64,000 nt of DNA. It comes from an uncultured Verrucomicrobiota bacterium. GTDB lineage: Bacteria > Verrucomicrobiota > Verrucomicrobiia > Opitutales > Opitutaceae. The notes beneath the pieces were generated by a model. That model worked only from the letters and a program-made list of their open reading frames with translations, made no database searches and was not told the DNA's origin. The position numbers were made by a program, and so were the translations under genes. The stretch is from the NCBI GenBank assembly GCA_903904685.1, contig CAIVDS010000026.1, positions 124,001 through 188,000 of the forward strand. Direction: 5' to 3'. Of this stretch, positions 57,485 to 64,000 are shown piece by piece. Each line of letters begins with the position of its first letter. Within the stretch, counting starts at the first letter, position 1.

Positions 57485-59026
57485 CTAAGATTTGGCTGGG
57501 GCGGGCGCGGCGGGCGGCGGGACGAACTGGTCGATGATCGGCTGGATGGCATCGATCCAGACTTCGTAGCCGGGAAGACTCGGGTGGAGGAAATCGCCCG
57601 TCATGGGCGGCCCATAATTACCGTCGGCATCGAGGAGTTTGTCACCGAAATCAACGTAGAAGATTTTTTTGCCGTCGGCGCATTTGGAGACGATCTGGTT
57701 GATGGCTTTAATTTTGGCCCGGAATGGGTCGTTGGCCTTATTGCCGCGCGGCAAGATACCGAGCACAAGAACCGCCGCATCGGGGACATGCTTCCGGTAT
57801 TCGTTGACTCCGGCCACGACACCTCCGGCGATTTCTTCCACCGAGCACGAATACATGTTGTTGGTGCCAATGAGAAGGACGACGAGCTTGGGATGGAGCC
57901 CATCGACCTGGCCGTTCTGGACTCGCCAGACAACGTCCGCGGTGGAGTTTCCTGAGATGCCGAAATCAAATGCGTTGAGCTTGGCGTAATGTTTGTTCCA
58001 TAGGCCACCCGCTCCGCCTCTCCAAGCATCTGTGATGGAGTCGCCGTCGAAGACGAGATCGACCTTGGGCATCGCATGGGAATCGTCAATGTTCTTTTGG
58101 AAACGTGGCAACCAACCCATCTGCGGCATGGGGATGACGGCTGAGTTGGCTCCGGCTGGAAGTGGCGGCGCGGGCCAGGTGATGGTTCCACCGCCGATTA
58201 GCTTGTCGGGCACGGCGGCGGTGCCGGAAGCAATCACAGGAATCGGAATCGGCGCTGAAGGAAGGGTGCTCGGGGGAAAGAATTTGTCGATCGTGGACTG
58301 AATTGCGTCAGCCCATATTACATGCCCCTTTCCCTGGGGATGAACGAAACCGGCAAGGACTGTCTGGGAGATGGTGCCGTCGGGCTCGAGAAGTTTGTCG
58401 CCGAAATCGAGGTAGATGACTTTCTTGCCATCGCCGAAGCCAGAGATGATCTGGTTGACCGCCTTGATCTTGGCGCGAAAGGGATCGGTGGGCTTTTCTC
58501 CGCGCGGCATGATACCCGTGAGCAGGATGGTCGCCTCGGGAACCCGCTTCTGATACTCCGCGACGATCGCCTTGATGCCCTCTGCGATTTGTTCCGGAGT
58601 ATTGGCGCCGGGATTAAAGCCGATGTTACTCATGCCGACCTGGAGGACAACCAGCTTGGGATGGAGGCCATCGAGCTGTCCGTTTTGCAACCGCCAGAGA
58701 ACGGCTTGGGTAGGGTCGCCCGAGCAGCCGAAATCAAGCGCCTTGATCCGGTTGAACCGCGACCACATGCCGCCGGTGGGAGCATAATGGCCCGAGGTGA
58801 TAGAGAGCCGGTCGCCGTCGAAGATGAGATCGACTGTTCCCATCTTCCGGGCTCTTTGCAGGTTGAGTTCGAAATAATCCAACCAACCGGAGATCGGGGA
58901 GCGCCCAACTGCCGCCTTGTTTTCTCCGGGTGCCAGAGGCGGCGAGGGCCAGGTGATGGTCCCCCCGGCAAAAGCAGCCAAGGTTAAGGCGAATCCCATG
59001 AAGGCAGAGAGAAGAATACGGCGCAT
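57485..59026 (-). CDS. Exported double-domain SGNH/GDSL hydrolase
   Basis: A 513-residue exported protein with two tandem SGNH (GDSL-type) domains, each opened by GGTITWPxPPL (22-31 and 279-289). The C-terminal domain has all blocks: DGDSIT (Ser330), GTNN (Asn390) and DFLHP (Asp478, His481), as in PAF acetylhydrolase-like esterases, likely removing acetyl groups from glycans. The N-terminal domain reads GDRLS in block I, GMSN in block III and GFVH in block V (Asp lost), so it is probably not active. Signal peptide 1-20. Tandem with a decayed copy. Confidence 0.82.
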   Translation of the reverse strand: MRRILLSAFMGFALTLAAFAGGTITWPSPPLAPGENKAAVGRSPISGWLDYFELNLQRARKMGTVDLIFDGDRLSITSGHYAPTGGMWSRFNRIKALDFGCSGDPTQAVLWRLQNGQLDGLHPKLVVLQVGMSNIGFNPGANTPEQIAEGIKAIVAEYQKRVPEATILLTGIMPRGEKPTDPFRAKIKAVNQIISGFGDGKKVIYLDFGDKLLEPDGTISQTVLAGFVHPQGKGHVIWADAIQSTIDKFFPPSTLPSAPIPIPVIASGTAAVPDKLIGGGTITWPAPPLPAGANSAVIPMPQMGWLPRFQKNIDDSHAMPKVDLVFDGDSITDAWRGGAGGLWNKHYAKLNAFDFGISGNSTADVVWRVQNGQVDGLHPKLVVLLIGTNNMYSCSVEEIAGGVVAGVNEYRKHVPDAAVLVLGILPRGNKANDPFRAKIKAINQIVSKCADGKKIFYVDFGDKLLDADGNYGPPMTGDFLHPSLPGYEVWIDAIQPIIDQFVPPPAAPAPAKS

Positions 59027-59311
59027 CCGAACATCTTAGGCCCTGTGAGGGAGATTGGGCAAGGTAGAGTTTGCGGAATCCCAGACTGGAGCAATCGTCA
59101 TCATCCCGTGCCTGTCGGAAGATCGACTTTCACCTGATGCTGCCGCGTGGCGGCAGAATAGTTCTTCGATATATTCTTGCCCATTTTACAGCGGCGGCCA
59201 ACAATTCAGCCATAAAGTGTGGCAAAACCGATTCCGTATAAAAATGATTGCCTCGACAGTCTTACGCCATTGCCGCCAAGTGAATTACAATCAGTCGAAT
59301 GACTGCCATCA

Positions 59312-62023
59312 ATGAGTGTGGCCAAGGGGTGCATCCTCTTTTTGGCTATCATTCTCTGCCTTTTGCCTGCGAATGCCGCAAGGAAGCTGATTTTTGATGG
59401 CGGCATCCATATTGCGTACACGATGCCGCAGGATGGTAATCTCACTTTGGGATTATACGGCAAAGAGGGGAAACTATTGCGCTGGCTGGTGCAGGATCAA
59501 TTCCGTCATGCAGGTGATCATCAAGTGGCCTGGAACGGTCTCGACCAGTGGGGCAAACCCGTGCCCGCAGGCGACTACAGCCTGAAAGCCATTTACCACG
59601 CTCCACTCACCACCGAATACCAGATGGCGGTGTGTAATCCAGGCACGCCGCCTTGGCCGACTTCTGACGGAAGGGGCGACTGGCTCTGTGATGAAGCGAA
59701 TCCACAAGCGGCAGTCACCGATGGTCAATGGGTGTTCCTAGCCTCGCCTGGAAGCGAAAGGGGATGCTCCATCATCGCACTCGACGAAACCGGACAACGC
59801 CAATGGGGCACGCAGGAACCTAGGCACTTTCACCCACGCAGCCTTTCCCTGGCCTTGGATGGGGATAATCTCTACGCACTTTACTCAGGCCCCGAAACGC
59901 CGGATGCCGACCGCCATCCCGGAGCGAAAAATACCTACGGAAGAGCCGTGCTGGTCTGCTTTGACAAGCGAACCGGCAAGCTGGCCAAATTCAGCCGAGG
60001 GAACCTCATCGACCGCCTTGCGCCGTGGATTTATAATACCGGCATCTGGGAGCATCTCCCGGAGTTTTCCCTCAACCGCATCGCTACATGGTCCTATAAG
60101 GAGGATAAGATTTCGTGGCTCTGGGACTTGCGGAACGACAAATCCTTCAGCCCCGCCACCTACGCCGGCCAACCCCGCTACGCATGCACCGATGTGGGGG
60201 AATCCACCAACGCATTGGGCATCGCCGCCGTTGGTGGCAAACTCTACGTTTCGCTTCATCACGACAACAAGCTTCTGGTTGTTGACGCCACGACAGGTAG
60301 GCCGACGGGTGAGGAAATAGCTTTGAACGCCCCGGCAGGTCTGTGCGCGACTGCTGACGGCCACCTTCTGGCCATCAGCTCAACGCAGGTCGTAACAATA
60401 AATCCGGCTACCCAAAAGATCACTCAATTGATCGGCTCAAATCTGGTCGCCCCCAGCAACCTTACGACCGACCGGGATGGAAACATCTATGTGAGCGATT
60501 GGGGTGCTTCATTTCAGGTCAAGGTGTTCGACCGCGAGGGACACTTCCTGCATGCCATCGGCAAGGAAGGAGGACGCCCTTGGGTCGGCAAGTGGGATTC
60601 CAGTGGCATGTTGGTGCCGCGTGGCATCGCCGTGACGGCCAAAGGCAAGCTGTGGGTGGCCGAGGACGATGGCACACCCAAGCGGGTGAGCGTCTGGGAC
60701 GCAAAAAGCGGAGTATTTCTCGAAGACTATATCGGTCCGACTCCCTACGGCGGTGGAACCTACTTCTGGATCGATCCCAAAAACCCGGAGGCTGTGAACG
60801 CGGAAGGCGCGCGCTTCAAAGTCGATTACACCAAGAAAACCTACACTCACGAAGCCATCGCCTATCGGCGTCAGAACCGTGACGATCCCTTCACGCCCAA
60901 CGGACATAATCTTGGTGGCTATCAGGTGAGGATTCTCTACCGCAACGACCACGAATACGCCTTCGTCAACACCCAGCCCAATATGGTTTCCATCCTGCAA
61001 CGACAGGGCGACGTTTACAGGCCCGTGGCGGCGCTTGGCGCCATCCGTCGCAACGGGAAGTCCGTACTCGACGGAGATGGCACGGGGGTTGTCCTCTGGG
61101 ATAGCGATGTCGGTTACCGCGTCTACAACGGCTTTTATCCTGAATGTTTCCAAGGACACGGCGGCGACAACTATACATGGACCGACACCAACGGAGACCA
61201 CCAGGTACAACCCTGGGAAATGCGTTGGGCTCCAACCGTGACGGGAGCCCAGACCGCCGCGCAACCCTATCGGGAAGGGCGGCAAGGGACATGGGCGACA
61301 AGTTATTGGGGAACCGACATTGCGCCCGACTGGAGCCTCTTCTTCGCCGGAAGATACAGCGACCGCCTCGCCATTTACCGGCTCGCGCCCAGAGGATGGA
61401 CAGACTCCGGAGCGCCGATCTACGACATCGCCGACGCAAAACCAATCATCTTTGATGCCCGCAACAATGACATCAACGGGCTTCATGTTACCGCAGACGG
61501 AAAGCTCATCGTCTCCTACAACTTCGAATCGAAACACTGCCCCGACGCGATGCGCTGTTACGATCTGGATGGACGCGCACTCTGGGCGATTGCCATGCCA
61601 AAGCGACTGGCGGGGACGAACGTCCACGCCAGCAATGCGGTTTACGATTTTCAAATCCAAGGTCTGGGCGATGTCGTCTGCACTTGGCTTTACCACGGCA
61701 GCAGTCGGCCTTTCTTGATCACTTCGGATGGTCTTTACGTCGGTACGCTCCTGGATGACACCCTGCTGGCCCGCCTCCTCCATTCTCTCAATATTTCCAC
61801 GGGGCTCTACAACGGAACGATCTTCGATTCGGCGCCGACCGGTCCCACGGCCCTGTGGAGCGAATCCGCCAAATACTTTTACCAAAGTGCGGAAGGTAAT
61901 TGCTACATCATCAACGGCGGCAGCCAGCAGGAATACATCTTCAAGATCAAGGGACTGGAGGCTCAATCCGTCGGTCGCTTCAACCTCGATCTTACGCTGA
62001 CCCGATCCTCTCGCAACCCATGA
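59312..62023 (+). CDS. Large exported beta-propeller protein with FlgD-like Ig module
   Basis: A 903-residue protein with signal peptide (MSVAKGCILFLAIILCLLPANAA), then a FlgD/FlgA-like Ig module (LTLGLYGKEGKLLRWLVQDQFRHAGDHQVAWNGLDQWGKPVPAGDYSL). The rest is NHL/YVTN-type propeller blades with DRDGNIYVSDW, GKLWVAEDDGT and GHLLAISS patterns. Enzyme residues are not recognised; it may bind or process polysaccharide. Upstream 285 bases are AT-richer and gene-free. It is divergent from the SGNH genes. Confidence 0.75.
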   Translation: MSVAKGCILFLAIILCLLPANAARKLIFDGGIHIAYTMPQDGNLTLGLYGKEGKLLRWLVQDQFRHAGDHQVAWNGLDQWGKPVPAGDYSLKAIYHAPLTTEYQMAVCNPGTPPWPTSDGRGDWLCDEANPQAAVTDGQWVFLASPGSERGCSIIALDETGQRQWGTQEPRHFHPRSLSLALDGDNLYALYSGPETPDADRHPGAKNTYGRAVLVCFDKRTGKLAKFSRGNLIDRLAPWIYNTGIWEHLPEFSLNRIATWSYKEDKISWLWDLRNDKSFSPATYAGQPRYACTDVGESTNALGIAAVGGKLYVSLHHDNKLLVVDATTGRPTGEEIALNAPAGLCATADGHLLAISSTQVVTINPATQKITQLIGSNLVAPSNLTTDRDGNIYVSDWGASFQVKVFDREGHFLHAIGKEGGRPWVGKWDSSGMLVPRGIAVTAKGKLWVAEDDGTPKRVSVWDAKSGVFLEDYIGPTPYGGGTYFWIDPKNPEAVNAEGARFKVDYTKKTYTHEAIAYRRQNRDDPFTPNGHNLGGYQVRILYRNDHEYAFVNTQPNMVSILQRQGDVYRPVAALGAIRRNGKSVLDGDGTGVVLWDSDVGYRVYNGFYPECFQGHGGDNYTWTDTNGDHQVQPWEMRWAPTVTGAQTAAQPYREGRQGTWATSYWGTDIAPDWSLFFAGRYSDRLAIYRLAPRGWTDSGAPIYDIADAKPIIFDARNNDINGLHVTADGKLIVSYNFESKHCPDAMRCYDLDGRALWAIAMPKRLAGTNVHASNAVYDFQIQGLGDVVCTWLYHGSSRPFLITSDGLYVGTLLDDTLLARLLHSLNISTGLYNGTIFDSAPTGPTALWSESAKYFYQSAEGNCYIINGGSQQEYIFKIKGLEAQSVGRFNLDLTLTRSSRNP

Positions 62024-62160
62024 GCGGCAGATTCGTATGCAGCTCTGATGAATTACATCTGGTGCGTGCACGGGCCTCATCCCTGCCCCATATCTACCTG
62101 TGATTGATCAGTCGTGTATGTCTAAAAATTGATATGATTATACTTATATAATCTATATTC

Positions 62161-63009
62161 TCATCCGTATCGCCGAATCCGTTCTGAGATGTCGGCGCGC
62201 AGGCGGTCCACGTAGTTCAAGGTGTAGGTTTCGATATCCCGTGTCGTGTCCGCCACCAAAGGTGTGAGGTCCATCGCCCAAGTGATGCCCGCCATCTGGT
62301 CGGTGGCGTGGGAGGTGTTGAACGTCGCATGCGCCAGACGGCGGCCCGGGACGGCGAGATCGTAGCGTTTTCCGCCGCCGACCTGCGAAGCGAACACCTT
62401 GAGCAACTTCGCGCCGAGCCCGTGATGACGACCGGCATCCAGCGCGATCTTGTCAGCATCAACCATCCAATCGAGGTCGCGCCAGACTTCGCAGCCCAAC
62501 ACACAGCCCGGCCGCTGGGTCGGCGGCAACGTGCGCAACGCTTCCATACATCGCAGGAACACCGCGACATGAGTGTCGTGTTTGTCCGTCGGATTGTGCA
62601 GGTAAACCACCTCGGGCCGGCAGCCGCCGAAAATCGTCGCAAGATCGGACAGCACGCCGGCGTGACCGGGCGTTTTCACGTCGGCACTCGGATGTGCGAG
62701 TTGAATCTGCACCGCATAGCGCCCGAGCCTCGCCGCCTTGCGCTGTTCCTTGCGTCGCTCGACTAGCATCTGTTCATCGGTATAACCCAAGAAAGCTCCC
62801 GTGCGCGGCGAACCGGCTCCGTTGGTCACGACCACGCCGCCAAAGGCTTTGCCGGGCAGGTCGAGGCAGTCGGCAATGCCCGCGTGAGCCATGATTTCGA
62901 TGTCATCCTGATGCGCCGCGATGCAGAGACGGGTCACGCGTGCGAGCGCGACGACGGCCTCGTCACCTGCTGGCGCAAACACATCGGCGTCGGAACGGGA
63001 AAAGTTCAT
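62161..63009 (-). CDS. PIG-L family deacetylase
   Basis: A 282-residue zinc-dependent N-deacetylase (LmbE/PIG-L) acting on N-acetylglucosamine-type conjugates. The metal motif CIAAHQDDIEIMAH and the third His region NPTDKHDTHVAVF are present. Its ATG overlaps the nucleotidyltransferase stop by 4 bases. Confidence 0.9.
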   Translation of the reverse strand: MNFSRSDADVFAPAGDEAVVALARVTRLCIAAHQDDIEIMAHAGIADCLDLPGKAFGGVVVTNGAGSPRTGAFLGYTDEQMLVERRKEQRKAARLGRYAVQIQLAHPSADVKTPGHAGVLSDLATIFGGCRPEVVYLHNPTDKHDTHVAVFLRCMEALRTLPPTQRPGCVLGCEVWRDLDWMVDADKIALDAGRHHGLGAKLLKVFASQVGGGKRYDLAVPGRRLAHATFNTSHATDQMAGITWAMDLTPLVADTTRDIETYTLNYVDRLRADISERIRRYG

Positions 63010-63902
63010 GGCTTGGGGAAAAGACTGCCGGGATATTCGCCATTGGCAACCAGTCCGGCGAGCGCGGCCTGCACACGCGGCTTGTCCTCGCGATAGGTGA
63101 CGCCGAACCAGCTCGCCGTCGTCGGCAACACCTTCACGTCCGCTTCACCCACCGCGATCTGCCGGGAAACCGCCTCGGGCAAATAAAACTCCGACTCTAA
63201 TGCGCCGCCGTGTATTTCAAAAAAGTTTGTGAACTGCCGGTTCATCGTCGTGAACAGCGCCGGAGTGAACGCCCAGCAGTTCATCGAAACAATTTCGGCG
63301 CCCGTGAATTTCTTTCCCGGACCCGCGCCGACATCCTCACGACGAATGCCGGTATGCTCCACCACGCGTTGCAAGGCGCCATCCACCGTTGCCGTGCATA
63401 CACCGCGCGACACCGCGCCATTCTCAGAAAGGGTATGGGCCAGCCTGTAGCCGACCATGGCAAATGCCGAACGCTGTAGGTTTTGATTTTTCGACAGATA
63501 GGCGGCCAATTTTTTAAACGCATCGCGCCCGAAATAGTCGTCGGCCCCGATCACCGCGAACGGTTCGCGCACGGCATCACGAGCGCACCACACCGCGTGG
63601 CCGGTGCCCCAGGGTTTTTCGCGGCCGGGCGGCGGCGTGCAGCCCGCCGGCAGTGCGTCGAGTGACTGGAAAACATAATCGACCAGGACACGGTCGGCGT
63701 ATTTGGCGGCGACCTGCGCGCGAAACGCATCTTCGAACTCCCGGCGGATAACAAACACCACGCGGCCGAAGCCGGCGCGGATCGCGTCGAACACCGCGTA
63801 GTCCAAAATTGTCTCGCCCGAGGGCCCGACTCCGTCGAGTTGCTTGAGACCGCCGTAGCGGGAGCCCATGCCGGCGGCGAGAACGAGGAGCGTTGGTTGC
63901 AT
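63006..63902 (-). CDS. Nucleotidyltransferase (sugar-nucleotide type)
   Basis: A 298-residue protein starting with the nucleotidyl transferase signature LAAGMGSRYGGLKQLDGVGPSGETILDY. Further VIGADDYFG (metal Asp) follows. It should activate a sugar-1-phosphate; the sugar cannot be told. It precedes the PIG-L gene in a coupled pair, suggesting an NDP-N-acetyl-sugar or glycan-conjugate route. Confidence 0.88.
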   Translation of the reverse strand: MQPTLLVLAAGMGSRYGGLKQLDGVGPSGETILDYAVFDAIRAGFGRVVFVIRREFEDAFRAQVAAKYADRVLVDYVFQSLDALPAGCTPPPGREKPWGTGHAVWCARDAVREPFAVIGADDYFGRDAFKKLAAYLSKNQNLQRSAFAMVGYRLAHTLSENGAVSRGVCTATVDGALQRVVEHTGIRREDVGAGPGKKFTGAEIVSMNCWAFTPALFTTMNRQFTNFFEIHGGALESEFYLPEAVSRQIAVGEADVKVLPTTASWFGVTYREDKPRVQAALAGLVANGEYPGSLFPKP

Positions 63903-63962
63903 CAGTGATGCTTTATGAAGCCGCCCGCCGCGCCGCAGGCAAGATACGGTTTTCGTCCCCAG

Positions 63963-64000
63963 CTACTCCACGATGCCTTTCCTCAGGTAGGCGTGGTGCC
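63963..64000 (-). CDS. C-terminal end of a gene entering from the right edge
   Basis: Reading on the minus strand, HHAYLRKGIVE then TAG at 63963-63965. Only 12 residues are visible and no family can be named. The frame is open to the edge and the gap to the nucleotidyltransferase is 60 bases, so it may be the preceding gene of that operon. Confidence 0.3.
   Translation of the reverse strand, partial: HHAYLRKGIVE

Overview
The window looks like a chromosomal segment of a high-GC, Gram-negative member of the Verrucomicrobiota, most likely Opitutaceae or a close relative. This is inferred from gene content and style: homospermidine synthase beside an ornithine/lysine-type decarboxylase, many Opitutaceae-type orphan proteins, lipoproteins, an outer-membrane porin-like protein, a trimeric autotransporter, an oleC-oleD pair, and start sites that nearly all lack a Shine-Dalgarno motif. 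No rRNA, tRNA, CRISPR array, integrase or insertion sequence was seen. Coding density is high and no gene-free stretch exceeds about 300 bases.

Layout. 1-2317: polyamine genes (decarboxylase cut by the left edge, homospermidine synthase). 2434-4197: rplM-rpsI and a porin-like protein. 4393-10212: DUF423 protein, CCA-adding enzyme, transaldolase, GH20-type hexosaminidase, purE and a lipoprotein. 10335-17357: GTP-type PEP carboxykinase, CDF metal exporter, ABC exporter, ACT protein and a three-repeat orphan protein. 17563-25772: msrPQ methionine-sulfoxide repair, pseudouridine synthase, YhbY, rsgA, a 2-hydroxyacid dehydrogenase, apt, an MFS permease, a flavin reductase and a membrane protein. 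25783-27829: amt-glnB nitrogen operon with a good sigma-54 promoter. 28000-32902: exported orphan protein and a 1144-residue candidate PPi-type PEP carboxykinase. 33000-36689: exoD, queE, queC, RNase D and a lipoprotein. 36788-39494: oleC-oleD. 39623-42355: trimeric autotransporter and Sel1-repeat protein. 42558-49990: two RNA methyltransferases, a stress protein, orphan membrane proteins, a frameshifted amidase and an ABC-F ATPase. 50004-53062: deoxynucleoside catabolism (deoA, PfkB kinase, deoC). 53117-54862: ABC exporter. 54946-62023: an accessory-looking stretch with a frameshifted gene, two tandem double-domain SGNH hydrolase genes (one killed by two amber codons) and a beta-propeller protein. 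62161-64000: PIG-L deacetylase and nucleotidyltransferase, then the tail of another gene.

How they work together. Clear functional groups are polyamine synthesis, methionine-sulfoxide repair in the periplasm, ammonium uptake and its PII control, queuosine precursor synthesis, long-chain olefin synthesis (last steps only) and deoxynucleoside salvage. Two PEP-carboxykinase types in one window would give the cell both GTP-linked and pyrophosphate-linked routes at the PEP/oxaloacetate node, if the second assignment holds. No complete new defence or mobile system was found. The most unusual items are the double SGNH paralogues with a degenerate first domain, the two Trp-to-amber changes, the three-repeat orphan protein, the sigma-54 promoter, and the terminator hairpin that contains a Shine-Dalgarno-like sequence and a start codon.
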